From contig CAMZGB010000006.1 of assembly GCA_947306285.1 (NCBI GenBank), positions 1 through 25,596 of the forward strand: 25,596 nucleotides of DNA, written 5' to 3'. Numbering within the stretch: position 1 is the stretch's first letter; every line of letters begins with the position of its first letter. The notes beneath the pieces are model-generated. The model saw nothing but the letters and a program-made list of their open reading frames with translations. It ran no database searches and had not been told where the DNA came from. The stretch comes from an uncultured Lachnospira sp. Lineage in GTDB: Bacteria; Bacillota; Clostridia; Lachnospirales; Lachnospiraceae. The translations under genes were made by a program, and so were the position numbers. Shown piece after piece: positions 16,037 to 25,567 of the stretch.

Positions 16037-19000
16037 TGCTTCCATCAATATTAGCAAGACAACTAGAAAAAGGCTTATGTGATTACATTGAGACTACTTT
16101 CCCTATGACTAATGAAGGGTTTAAGGGCACTCTTGATGAGATGCTTAGAACTAGAGACTCTGTTTATCATGAACCATATATTTCTGTGAAGATGCCTTTT
16201 AGAGCGTCAACAATTGCTCCTGATTTCGAATCTATTGTTTTTGGATTTACTCCACATTTGCATCAAAGCAAGGCTTTTGAAAGATTAAAAGGTGAAGATC
16301 CAAGAAGCACAATTGTTGCTACAGGTACTGGTTCTGGTAAAACAGAATGTTTCTTATATCCGGTTCTTGAATATTGCTATAAACATCGCGGTGAAAGTGG
16401 CATCAAAGCAATCATCATTTATCCAATGAATGCTTTAGCGACAGACCAAGCCAAACGTATCGCCAAAGAAATTAATAAGAGTTCGAAACTAAATGGAAAT
16501 GTCACGTGTGGTATGTACGTTGGTGGTAGAGAAGTTAAATCTGCTACTGCGATGGGCAAAGAAAACGTCATCACTGACCATGAAACGTTATTGTCCAATC
16601 CACCAGATATTTTGCTAACAAACTATAAAATGCTCGATTACCTTATGGTTAGACCAAAAGATGCTGCTTTATGGAAATCGAACAATCCAGAAACGCTTAA
16701 GTTCATAGTGGTGGACGAACTCCATACATTTGATGGTGCTCAAGGAACTGATTTAGCATGCTTACTTAGAAGATTAAAAGCAAGACTATATACTCCTAAA
16801 GGTTATATTTGTTGCATTGGTACATCCGCGACATTAGGTGACGGCGAATCAGCCGATAATATCTTTAAGTATGCTGGAGAAATATTTGGTGAGCCATTTG
16901 AAAATGATGCAATCATTACCGAAGACAGACTCCATCCAGATGAATTCTTTAATGAAACAATTTCTGATTACAAGTTGTTAGATGAAGCCACAAACAAGCT
17001 TTTATTAAAGGCATATGAAGAAGATGATGTTTCCTCATTTTTGAGCAAATCTGCAGAAGGGTGGCTAACTGGTTTTAACACTGACGATATTATGTCTGCA
17101 GAAAGCAGAATAGAATTAGCCAAACATCTTAAAAAGCATGCATTTACTCGCTCTTTGCTTTTAGCAATGGATAATAAATTTGTCCAGAATTCCAAGATTA
17201 TTGAAGAATTGATTAAACAGTATCCATTCTTAAATGATTTTGAAGATCCTAAATTTGCTTTAGATACTTTATTTGCACTTATTTCTCATGCTAGAAGTGG
17301 AACAAAAGAACATTTAAGACCATTCTTGACAGTTCAAGTCCAATTATGGATGAGAGAATTAAGGCGTGTTGTAGCTAAAGTAACGAACGATAAGATTACA
17401 TATGCCCTTGCTACCGATTTAAATCAAGAACAAGCAAAACATTATCTTCCAATTGTTAACTGCCGTGATTGCGGTGCGACTGGTTGGGTAACTATTCTTG
17501 ATGAAAAGCATAATGCTGCCATTCAAGATATGGGTGCATTCTATAACAGGTTTTTTGGTTATGATGACCATGTCACAGTTATGTATCCTCATTCGCATGA
17601 AGAAGAAGTGTCTGAGGACTTTATGCATGCTTATTTATGCCCAAATTGCTTAAAAGTTGATTTAATTGAAAAACCGGGTGGTCACGCATGTTCTTCCTGC
17701 GGAACAGATGCAATTCCAGTTATTATTCCGGTTGAGTTTAAAACTGCAAGCCATGGTGGAACCAAACATTATGTTTGCCCGCATTGTCAAAGTGAAGGTA
17801 TCGCCTTATTAGGTTTAAGAAGCGCTACAACCATCAGTGCTACTGTTTCACAGATGTTTGCTTCTAAATTTAATGACGACAAGAAGACGTTAACATTCTC
17901 TGATAACGTTCAAGATGCTGCACATAGAGCGGGTTTCTTCAATTCCAGAACATGGAAGTTTACTTTAAGATGTGCTATGCAAGAATATGCTCTCGTTAAA
18001 GGCGATGGTTTAACTTTAGAAGAATTCCAAGAAGGCTTTGTTAAATATTGGAGAGAAAAACTTACAGATGAAGAATTTGTGACGATGTTTATTCCAGCAA
18101 ACCTAACATGGATGGATTCATATGAAAAAATGAAAGAAAAGGGCAAACTCCCTGCTGATAGTTCTGGTTTGTTGCAAAACATTGAACTCAGAATGAAATA
18201 TGAAGTCATGCTTGAATATGGCTTGAATTCTCGTATTGGACGAACTCTTGAAAAGACGTGTAGCTCGATTCTTTCATATGACAACAAAGATATAGAAGAA
18301 GCAGCTTCTAAATTAAAAGAAAGAGTAATTAATGAAAGAGGAGAACTCACCTCCCTATCAGATATAGATTTCATTCATATCGTTTTGGGCATCGTTAATA
18401 GGATGAGATATAACGGAGCTTTTGATGACAAAAACTATTATTCCTACATTAACGGCTACGGAAAATCTGATTTTACTATTTCAACTGGTGCGTTCTCTTG
18501 GATGCCTTCAACTACCGCAGGAAGAAATGTTCCTAAATTTGTGTGCAAATCAGTAGGCTTAACAAAGAAGGCTGTTAAGGCATTTGATGATATTTATAAC
18601 AAAAATACAAAGTATCATGAAAACATCATGAGCTATTTTATGAATGAATCAGTTCTTGATGATACTAGTGATTATATATTCGAAACAGCTCTTGAAGAGC
18701 TTGGAAAAGTTGGACTCGTTAAAAAGATTAAAGTTGATGAAAACTTGTCTGTATATGCTTTAAATAAAGCAAAAATGACTATTTCAACTGAAGTGGACCA
18801 ATTCAGATGTAATGAATGCGGTCAATATTTCAGCTTTTCTAAAGAAAACTCCGCGTTATGGAACAATGCAACATGTCCTATGGATAAATGCTTTGGAAAG
18901 ATTGATTTAATCACTGAACAACACCAGGACTATTATCGCAATCTCTACAATTCAGGCGACATTGTTAGAATATCTGCTCAAGAGCATACTGGCTTATTAG

Positions 19001-22000
19001 ATAGAAGCATCAGAGAAAATATTGAAAACGAATTTAAAGCCACTAATAAAGATAGACAACCTTGGTATGCAAATATCCTGTCTTGTACTCCAACCCTTGA
19101 GATGGGTATTGATATTGGTGATTTATCATCGGTCATCCTTTGTAGCATGCCACCAGCTCAGTCTCAATATTTGCAAAGAACTGGTCGTGCAGGAAGAAAA
19201 GATGGTAATTCATTAACTGTTACTGTTGCTAATGCAAAGCCACATGATCTCTATTTCTATAGTGATCCTTTAGAAATGATCGAAGGAAATGTTGAAACAC
19301 CAAAAGTGTTCCTTAATGCTTCTGCTGTTTTAGAGAGGCAATTTGTTGCTTATTGTTTGGATAACTGGGTTAAACAGGGCATTTCTGAAAATGCTATTCC
19401 GAAGAACATTGGTATCTGCTTGGCAAAATTGGCCGGCAAAAAAGATACTGATTTCCCATTTAATTTCTTAAAGTATGTTCAAACTCATTTAGCTAGTTTA
19501 TTAAGAACATTCTTTGAAATATTCCCAGACGTTTCTGATACAACTAAGAACGAATTGAATGAATTTGCTAAAGGCACGTCTGTTGGAAACAGTCCAATGT
19601 ATATGAAAATCTTTGAGGCACTTGAATCCCTTAAAAAACAAAGAGATTCCATTAGTGATAGTATCAAGGATTTAAATAAGCTAATCGCAGATATCGAGGC
19701 CAAACCAGAAGACCCTGCATACGAAAAAGAAAAGCAAGAACTCATTATTGAGAAGACTGCTCTTTCTAACGTTATCTCAGAAATGAATAAGAAGGACGTG
19801 TTTAATTTCTTCTCTGATGAAGGGTTATTGCCTAACTATGCTTTCCCTGAATCTGGTGTTATGTTGAAAGCTGTTTTGAGAAAGAAAACTTCAACAACAG
19901 GCGATGATGGTAGTGAAACAAAGAAAACACAGAACGTTGTTTATGAATATAACCGCTCAGCATCAGCCGCTATTAGTGAATTTGCTCCATTAAATAGCTT
20001 CTATGCCGGTGGAAGAAAATTAAATATCAATCAAATCGATTTAGCATCATCGGAAATTGAACTATGGAGATTATGTCCAACATGCTCACATGCCGAGAAG
20101 GAAGTTGATGGCACGCATGTTACCAATTGTCCTGAATGCGGAAGTTTAATGTGGTCTGATTCTGGTCAATTAAGACCTATGTTAAAAGTCCATATGGTTT
20201 ATTCAAATTCAGATTATTCTAAGAGCTTGATCGGTGATGAAAGCGATGATAGAAGTGCTAAATTTTATAACAAACAACTTTTAATCGACGTTGATGAAGA
20301 ACATGACATAACCAAAGCTTATCAAATGGATAATGATGACTTCTCGTTTGGTTATGAATTTGTTAAAAAAGCAAAGATTAGAGAAATCAATTTTGGTGAA
20401 TCTGATTCTAGCGGCGAAAAGATGTCTGTTTCTGGAATCGAAAGTGTTAGAAAAGGATTCAGAATATGTAAATATTGTGGAACCATTCAATCTGGAGATA
20501 AACCAAGCCACACCTTCTCTTGTAAGGCAAGGAACGGATTATTGGGTGAAACCGAACCATATGAAGAGTGCTTGTTCCTTTATAGAGAACTTGAAACAGA
20601 GGCGTTACGACTACTTATTCCTGCAACAACTTTAGACTTCACACATGTTAAGGTCGAATCATTTGAGGCTGCATTTATGCTCGGCATGAAAGAATACTTT
20701 GGTAATGTTGATCACCTCAAGGTTAGTGTTAGTGAAGTACCTGTTGCTGGAAACACATATAGAAAGCAATATCTCGTTATTTATGATTCAGTTCCTGGTG
20801 GGACGGGATATTTAAAGCAGTTATTACAAAACGAGAACTCCTTAATCGAAATATTTGAAAAAGCATTATATAAACTTGAAAACTGCTCGTGTAATGAAGA
20901 CCCACAAAAAGATGGTTGCTATCATTGCTTGTATGGATATCGTCAAAGCAATAATATTGGTTCGATTTCAAGAACAACCGCTGTTAATCTTCTAAAGAAG
21001 ATATTAAGCGGTAAAGATAATATCAAGGTCATTAAGAAGATTGCTGATATTCCTGTTAACAGCTTGTTTGATAGTGAACTAGAAAGAATGTTTATCGAAT
21101 CATTACAACTTCTTAAGAAAGATGGGAGACCACTCACAATTATTAAAGACTTTGTTAATAACAAGGAAGGTTTCATTTTAAAGATTGGCGATTGCCGTTG
21201 GGGAATTGAACCTCAAGTCGAACTTGGTCCATCTGATGGAGTTTCTGTTAGATGCAAACCAGACTTTGTGTTCTGGCCGGATAAAGAAAACGGAAATCAA
21301 AAACCAATCGCTGTCTTTACTGACGGATTTACATATCACAAAGATATTGTCTCAGACGACACATTAAAACGTGAGGCTATCAGGAGAAGTGGTAAATTCA
21401 GAGTATGGTCCTTCTCATTTAATGATGTTATTAGTATGTCTCAACCAAAAGGAGACTATGCAACATCAACATTGTTACCTGAAAAGATGCCAAGTCCAAC
21501 AGTGTATCTCAAGATGGTACAAGCAAAAGAAGTTGCTAAAGCTGTTAAACCTTCAAAAGTTGAGCCTTTAGAATTATTTGCTGAGTATCTAGAAAACAAA
21601 AATGCTGAAGAGGCTTTTAAAATTCACGCTCAAGCATATTCCATCGCCATGCTTAACATGCCTCTAAAAGATAAAGACGATGAATTCAATAAGTGGTATT
21701 CAGATACTGAAGAATTAAGAAATCAGATGCATGTCTTTGATGAATTTGTTTTCGGAAAGACTGTGTTCGGATTATATCAACCTAGAACAATAAATAACTG
21801 CTTGAACATTTACGCAAATATAGATGTGAGCCATATGACCGCTTCTTCAATCCCATATGTATTTGCCCTTCTTAATGATGATGAATCAACAAGAGGCGAT
21901 AAGTATGAGGAGGAATGGAATGGCTTCTGGCAATTCTTTAACATGATGCAATTCTCTGATAACTTCTATGGATGTTCGACAAGCGGATTACTATCAAGCG

Positions 22001-22332
22001 TTTATGAATCACTATTGCTAATGGGCGACGATTCACATGATGAAGAAGAATTATCAGACTGGGATGCAATTAAAGAACAATTGTTTGCTGAAGAAGCTAT
22101 TCAATTTATGCAAGCTTGCATTGATGCTGATATCGAAGCACCTTCTGTGGTTGGCTATGAACTTGAAGACGACAACGGTGTTATTATCGCCGAAGCCGAA
22201 ATGGCATGGGAATCTAGAAAAATAGTTTTCTTAACCGCAGAACAACTTGAAGAAAACAAAGAAGTATTTGAAGAACATGGTTGGACAGTTATTGATTCTT
22301 CAAACGGAATTGAAATATTAGGAGGTAATTAG
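16036..22332 (+). CDS. drmA/drmB: Fused DrmA-DrmB-like protein: DEAH-type helicase, zinc ribbons, DUF1998 and Vsr-like nuclease domain, 2098 aa
   Basis: A very long multidomain protein. Helicase motifs: TGTGSGKT at 96-103, DELH near 227-230, SATLG near 264, and QRTGRAGR near 1046-1053, with large insertions between the two lobes. Cys pairs suggest zinc ribbons at about 476-585 (CRDCG, CPNC, CSSCG, CPHC), 926-950, 1347-1370 and 1478-1500. A coiled coil lies near 1195-1245. The DUF1998 module has YDSVPGGTGYL from 1583 and C1617, C1619, C1628, C1631. A restriction-like domain follows: E1681/E1683, KPDF with D1743, TDG with D1763, then KREAIRRSGKFRVWSF. The last 270 residues are acidic and unassigned. 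In DISARM, DrmA (helicase) and DrmB (DUF1998) are separate; here both lie in one chain. MrfA-like helicases share the helicase-DUF1998 layout. Start overlaps the methylase stop; GGAGG is ten bases upstream. Confidence 0.78.
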   Translation: MLPSILARQLEKGLCDYIETTFPMTNEGFKGTLDEMLRTRDSVYHEPYISVKMPFRASTIAPDFESIVFGFTPHLHQSKAFERLKGEDPRSTIVATGTGSGKTECFLYPVLEYCYKHRGESGIKAIIIYPMNALATDQAKRIAKEINKSSKLNGNVTCGMYVGGREVKSATAMGKENVITDHETLLSNPPDILLTNYKMLDYLMVRPKDAALWKSNNPETLKFIVVDELHTFDGAQGTDLACLLRRLKARLYTPKGYICCIGTSATLGDGESADNIFKYAGEIFGEPFENDAIITEDRLHPDEFFNETISDYKLLDEATNKLLLKAYEEDDVSSFLSKSAEGWLTGFNTDDIMSAESRIELAKHLKKHAFTRSLLLAMDNKFVQNSKIIEELIKQYPFLNDFEDPKFALDTLFALISHARSGTKEHLRPFLTVQVQLWMRELRRVVAKVTNDKITYALATDLNQEQAKHYLPIVNCRDCGATGWVTILDEKHNAAIQDMGAFYNRFFGYDDHVTVMYPHSHEEEVSEDFMHAYLCPNCLKVDLIEKPGGHACSSCGTDAIPVIIPVEFKTASHGGTKHYVCPHCQSEGIALLGLRSATTISATVSQMFASKFNDDKKTLTFSDNVQDAAHRAGFFNSRTWKFTLRCAMQEYALVKGDGLTLEEFQEGFVKYWREKLTDEEFVTMFIPANLTWMDSYEKMKEKGKLPADSSGLLQNIELRMKYEVMLEYGLNSRIGRTLEKTCSSILSYDNKDIEEAASKLKERVINERGELTSLSDIDFIHIVLGIVNRMRYNGAFDDKNYYSYINGYGKSDFTISTGAFSWMPSTTAGRNVPKFVCKSVGLTKKAVKAFDDIYNKNTKYHENIMSYFMNESVLDDTSDYIFETALEELGKVGLVKKIKVDENLSVYALNKAKMTISTEVDQFRCNECGQYFSFSKENSALWNNATCPMDKCFGKIDLITEQHQDYYRNLYNSGDIVRISAQEHTGLLDRSIRENIENEFKATNKDRQPWYANILSCTPTLEMGIDIGDLSSVILCSMPPAQSQYLQRTGRAGRKDGNSLTVTVANAKPHDLYFYSDPLEMIEGNVETPKVFLNASAVLERQFVAYCLDNWVKQGISENAIPKNIGICLAKLAGKKDTDFPFNFLKYVQTHLASLLRTFFEIFPDVSDTTKNELNEFAKGTSVGNSPMYMKIFEALESLKKQRDSISDSIKDLNKLIADIEAKPEDPAYEKEKQELIIEKTALSNVISEMNKKDVFNFFSDEGLLPNYAFPESGVMLKAVLRKKTSTTGDDGSETKKTQNVVYEYNRSASAAISEFAPLNSFYAGGRKLNINQIDLASSEIELWRLCPTCSHAEKEVDGTHVTNCPECGSLMWSDSGQLRPMLKVHMVYSNSDYSKSLIGDESDDRSAKFYNKQLLIDVDEEHDITKAYQMDNDDFSFGYEFVKKAKIREINFGESDSSGEKMSVSGIESVRKGFRICKYCGTIQSGDKPSHTFSCKARNGLLGETEPYEECLFLYRELETEALRLLIPATTLDFTHVKVESFEAAFMLGMKEYFGNVDHLKVSVSEVPVAGNTYRKQYLVIYDSVPGGTGYLKQLLQNENSLIEIFEKALYKLENCSCNEDPQKDGCYHCLYGYRQSNNIGSISRTTAVNLLKKILSGKDNIKVIKKIADIPVNSLFDSELERMFIESLQLLKKDGRPLTIIKDFVNNKEGFILKIGDCRWGIEPQVELGPSDGVSVRCKPDFVFWPDKENGNQKPIAVFTDGFTYHKDIVSDDTLKREAIRRSGKFRVWSFSFNDVISMSQPKGDYATSTLLPEKMPSPTVYLKMVQAKEVAKAVKPSKVEPLELFAEYLENKNAEEAFKIHAQAYSIAMLNMPLKDKDDEFNKWYSDTEELRNQMHVFDEFVFGKTVFGLYQPRTINNCLNIYANIDVSHMTASSIPYVFALLNDDESTRGDKYEEEWNGFWQFFNMMQFSDNFYGCSTSGLLSSVYESLLLMGDDSHDEEELSDWDAIKEQLFAEEAIQFMQACIDADIEAPSVVGYELEDDNGVIIAEAEMAWESRKIVFLTAEQLEENKEVFEEHGWTVIDSSNGIEILGGN

Positions 22333-22333
22333 T

Positions 22334-24439
22334 ATGGGTCAACCAATCGTAGCTATATCGGATGATTTTTTAGGTGCATTTGCTAAACTTCCTAAAGCTG
22401 TCCAAGCTAGTGCTATCACTTTTATTAATAAATTTAGAAACAATCCTCGTTCATCTGCAATTAATTATGAGAAGGTAGTTAATGCCGTTGACGATAAAAT
22501 GCATTCTGTAAGAATTAACGATGCATATAGAGCCATCATCGCTCATGAAGACTCGAGTGAAGTTTATCTTTTGCTTTGGATAGACCATCACGATGAAGCA
22601 TATCAATGGGCAATGAAAAAGAAATGCGAAATCAACAAGATAACTGGTTCTGTTCAAGTGTTTGACGTTGTAGAAAAAGGCACTGTCGAAGTTGAGTCTA
22701 CGAGCGAACTATTATTTAGCAAATTTACTGATAATCAGTTAATTCAAATTGGCGTTCCAGAGAATCAATTAGAATTAGTTAGAAATGTTGTTGATTTAGA
22801 TGATTTCTATGCAAAAACCGCCTCTTTTGCTAAAGATACATATGAATATTTAGAATGGCTTGCAAATGGTTTTACATACGAAGAAGTCCTTGAATTAGTT
22901 AAGTCTGAGCAAGAAGAAAATGTTCCAGAGAATCTTGAAGAAGCATTAAAAACTTCGCATTCTAAACAGTCATTTGTTGTCGTTGAAGGTGAAGACGAAC
23001 TGCTCCAGATTATGTCTGAGCCTCTAGAAAAATGGAGAATTTTCTTACATCCATCTCAAAGAAAACTCGTTGAGAGAAGCTTTAAAGGTCCTGCTAGAGT
23101 AACTGGTGGTGCTGGTACTGGAAAAACAGTGGTAGCAATGCATAGAGCGAAAGAGCTTGTTAAACGACTTGATGCGGGCAAGCGTATTTTGTTCACAACA
23201 TATACCGCTAATTTGGCCGGAGACATTATTGAGAATTTAAGAAAGATTTGCTCATCCCAAGACCTAAAGAAAATAGAAGTTATTCATTTAGATTCGTGGC
23301 TGACTCATTTCTTAAAACTAAATGGATATAACTATGTTGTTGATTATGACCAGATCCCTGATATGTGGGAACAAGCATTAGCTCAATCTGGAGAGCATCT
23401 TGATTTGACTGCGGATTATATCGCAGAAGAATATTCAAAGATAGCAATAGTGCAAGATGAATTCTCTCTTGCCTCTTATATGTCTGCCTCTCGTATTGGA
23501 CGTGGAATACGTCTTGATAGAGGGACAAAAGCAAAAATATGGAAGGTGTTCCAAGAGTACTTGAGAATCATTCGAGACAAGCAAATTAGAGATGTTGATA
23601 CAGCTATGTATGAGTGCCGCAAAATTCTCGCTAATAATCCATCATCTGTTGATTATCAATTTATCATCATAGATGAAGGGCAAGACTTTGGCGTAAACGC
23701 TTATAAACTTTTGAGATTAATTGCTGGACCTGAACACGATAATGATATGTTCATTGTTGGCGACGCTCATCAAAGAATTTATAAAAAGAAAGCACCTCTT
23801 TCAAAATGCGGAATCAATGTTAAAGGCAGAAGCAGCTTATTAAAAATTAACTATCGTACTACGGAGGAAATTCGCAGATATGCTTTTGCGTTATTAAAAG
23901 GCATTCCATTTGATAACCTTGATGGAGAAGTGGAATCACAAGACAAGTGCCAATCGTTAACTCATGGTGAAAAACCAGTGATTAAAAACTTCAAAGATGC
24001 AAATGCGGAATTTGAATATGTTGAAGAAGAAATTAATAAATTAATTGAGTCCGGTGCTGACAGTAGGAATATTTGCGTTGTTTGTAGAACAAATAAGTAC
24101 ATCGATGAATATCTTTCCAATTTCACCAATGCTGGAATTAAGACTTATGAAATAAGAAGAAGCAAAATCGATGATAGAAACAAAGATGGAATCCGTATCG
24201 CCACAATGCATAGAGTCAAGGGGCTTGAGTTTAGATATGTCTTTGTTGTTTGTTGTAATGATAGAGTTGTTCCTCTTGCTAGTGCAATAAACAGCGAGGA
24301 CCCAATTTCAAGAGAAGAAAGTATCGTTTCTGAAAAATGCCTCCTATATGTCGCTTTAACAAGAGCCCAAAAACAAGCATACATTTGCTCATATGGTAAG
24401 CCATCAGAGTTTATTAAAAGCGAGCTAATGGATGAATAA
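22334..24439 (+). CDS. UvrD-type superfamily 1 helicase with N-terminal RelE/ParE-fold domain, 701 aa
   Basis: The first ~95 residues resemble a RelE/ParE-type toxin fold: AFAKLPKAVQ helix, a second helix with FRNNP, then strands HSVRINDAYRAII and VYLLLWIDHHDEAY. A linker of about 150 residues leads to a UvrD/Rep-type ATPase. It shows GGAGTGKT at 258-265, DEGQD at 447-451, NYRTTEEI near 507, MHRVKGLEF from 625 and LYVALTRAQKQAY near 670. The helicase motifs are complete, so it is probably an active 3'-5' translocase. Whether the toxin-like domain cleaves RNA or only binds partners is unknown. GGAGGT lies inside the end of the previous gene, whose stop is one base before this ATG, so it is a core operon member. 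No antitoxin gene is adjacent. Confidence 0.82.
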   Translation: MGQPIVAISDDFLGAFAKLPKAVQASAITFINKFRNNPRSSAINYEKVVNAVDDKMHSVRINDAYRAIIAHEDSSEVYLLLWIDHHDEAYQWAMKKKCEINKITGSVQVFDVVEKGTVEVESTSELLFSKFTDNQLIQIGVPENQLELVRNVVDLDDFYAKTASFAKDTYEYLEWLANGFTYEEVLELVKSEQEENVPENLEEALKTSHSKQSFVVVEGEDELLQIMSEPLEKWRIFLHPSQRKLVERSFKGPARVTGGAGTGKTVVAMHRAKELVKRLDAGKRILFTTYTANLAGDIIENLRKICSSQDLKKIEVIHLDSWLTHFLKLNGYNYVVDYDQIPDMWEQALAQSGEHLDLTADYIAEEYSKIAIVQDEFSLASYMSASRIGRGIRLDRGTKAKIWKVFQEYLRIIRDKQIRDVDTAMYECRKILANNPSSVDYQFIIIDEGQDFGVNAYKLLRLIAGPEHDNDMFIVGDAHQRIYKKKAPLSKCGINVKGRSSLLKINYRTTEEIRRYAFALLKGIPFDNLDGEVESQDKCQSLTHGEKPVIKNFKDANAEFEYVEEEINKLIESGADSRNICVVCRTNKYIDEYLSNFTNAGIKTYEIRRSKIDDRNKDGIRIATMHRVKGLEFRYVFVVCCNDRVVPLASAINSEDPISREESIVSEKCLLYVALTRAQKQAYICSYGKPSEFIKSELMDE

Positions 24440-25466
24440 TAAAGAAAAACGTAAATACATGACAGATTTGTTGGTTTTTCAATCAACACCTTTTATGTCT
24501 GAGTTCGAAACAAGAAAAGACTTTCTTAAAAAGACTCCTATTATCCTATATAAATATAGATCTTTTGATAAATACGCTTTTGAAATGATTGAAGACGGCT
24601 ATGCTTATTTGGCCCCGGTTAAAGGTCTTGATGATCCTTTTGACTGCCTTAATGATTTTACTATAAATGATTTCTATAACGAGAAGACTCACAAGATTAC
24701 TCCAAAAGCGGTTGATTTCATTATTAAGTTAGTTTGCCCAAAAGGCATTCAAAACTTATCCCCTAAAGAAGTTAAAAAGTTAGCTCTTCAATGCATAAAA
24801 GAAGATGGCATAGATTATGAAAAGGTTCCTAAAGTCGTCACATCAAATGGTGTTATGACTAGAACGGAGGTTGAACCGTTATTTGTGGTGCTTAATACAT
24901 TTAATGAAAATTTTGAAGGTGTGATTGAAAGTGCAAAGCTTGATGGATTTGCTAAGAGTGCAATGTCTCCTGATGATAGAGTAGGCATCTGCTCATTATC
25001 AGAAAAGAGAGATAACAAAGTTATGTGGTCCTTATACGGAAATAACTATAAGGGTTACTGCATTGAATATGATATCCCAAAAAGACAAGAGGTAACCCCT
25101 AATCTTTGTCCGGTCATCTACACTAAAAGAAATAACAATAAATTTATCGAAAAGATGATTGAGTACGCTATGGGCGCATTTATGCGAGCTGTAACTGATG
25201 GCCATTTAACTGGTAACATTGGTGCATCGATGGAATTGTTCTGCACAAAAGATACTGATTGGTCATATCAAGCAGAATGGAGACTAATTGCTAATGCGGG
25301 CGGTAAATTCCGTTATCTAAATATCAAGGCAGTATACCTCGGATTCAAAGTTAAGAAATCTAATGAGAATAAGATGAAGAGGCTTGCTAAAGAAAAAGGA
25401 TTTAGTCTATTCAAAATGAATCCACCGAATGGCAAAAAGAAAATAACTTATTCCAAGATTATCTAG
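24432..25466 (+). CDS. DUF2971 family protein, 344 aa
   Basis: Recognised as DUF2971 by LYKYRSFDKYAFEMI near residues 36-50, DDPFDCLNDF near 66-75, then VGICSLSEKRDNKVMWSLYG near 182-203 with YKGYCIEYD, and DTDWSYQAEWRLI near 273-286. The family is common in mobile and defence loci and its activity is not established. The ATG overlaps the helicase stop by eight bases, implying translational coupling. A second ATG at 24459 is possible, and neither has a strong ribosome binding site of its own. It is soluble, with no membrane segment. As the last gene before a terminator, absent from canonical DISARM, it may be an effector or accessory factor. That is inference. Confidence 0.8.
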   Translation: MNNKEKRKYMTDLLVFQSTPFMSEFETRKDFLKKTPIILYKYRSFDKYAFEMIEDGYAYLAPVKGLDDPFDCLNDFTINDFYNEKTHKITPKAVDFIIKLVCPKGIQNLSPKEVKKLALQCIKEDGIDYEKVPKVVTSNGVMTRTEVEPLFVVLNTFNENFEGVIESAKLDGFAKSAMSPDDRVGICSLSEKRDNKVMWSLYGNNYKGYCIEYDIPKRQEVTPNLCPVIYTKRNNNKFIEKMIEYAMGAFMRAVTDGHLTGNIGASMELFCTKDTDWSYQAEWRLIANAGGKFRYLNIKAVYLGFKVKKSNENKMKRLAKEKGFSLFKMNPPNGKKKITYSKII

Positions 25467-25467
25467 G

Positions 25468-25487
25468 GCAGCAAAAGCTGCTTTTTT
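25468..25487 (+). terminator. Intrinsic terminator of the five-gene defence operon
   Basis: GCAGC-AAAA-GCTGC (25468-25481) is a perfect 5-bp stem with a 4-base loop, extended by one G-T pair, followed by TTTTTT. It begins two bases after the DUF2971 stop and defines the 3' end of a transcript of about 17 kb. Confidence 0.85.
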
Positions 25488-25489
25488 CT

Positions 25490-25507
25490 TTAACTCTATT
25501 GAGTTAA
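25490..25507. repeat. Perfect inverted repeat after the operon terminator
   Basis: TTAACTC-TATT-GAGTTAA has seven-base perfect arms and a 4-base loop. It has no T-tail on either strand. It may be a protein-binding site or part of the right end of the element. Confidence 0.45.
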
Positions 25508-25513
25508 CATTCT

Positions 25514-25567
25514 TAAAAACCATACGAGAATATGGCACACGACACCCTGTATCAGGGAATAGGATAT
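25514..25567. repeat. Right copy of the diverged inverted repeat
   Basis: Inverted counterpart of 31-84: ATATGGCAC at 25530-25538 and TATCAGGGAATA at 25550-25561 with the same 11-base spacer length. Within this copy, CCCTG-TAT-CAGGG (25545-25557) and CCATA-CGAGAA-TATGG (25520-25535) can each fold as 5-bp hairpins. Only weak traces of these are kept in the left copy. Confidence 0.6.

Noticed and set aside
17910..18374. 154-codon - strand frame inside the fused helicase gene
   Set aside because: It lies entirely within a well-supported + strand gene with clear motifs on both sides, lacks a ribosome binding site, and is Ser/Leu-rich as expected from an antisense shadow.
8424..25466. BREX or Dpd system
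   Set aside because: No BrxA/B/C/L or PglZ-like gene and no 7-deazaguanine (queuosine-like) synthesis gene is present. The SNF2 helicase plus helicase-DUF1998 plus methylase set fits DISARM better.
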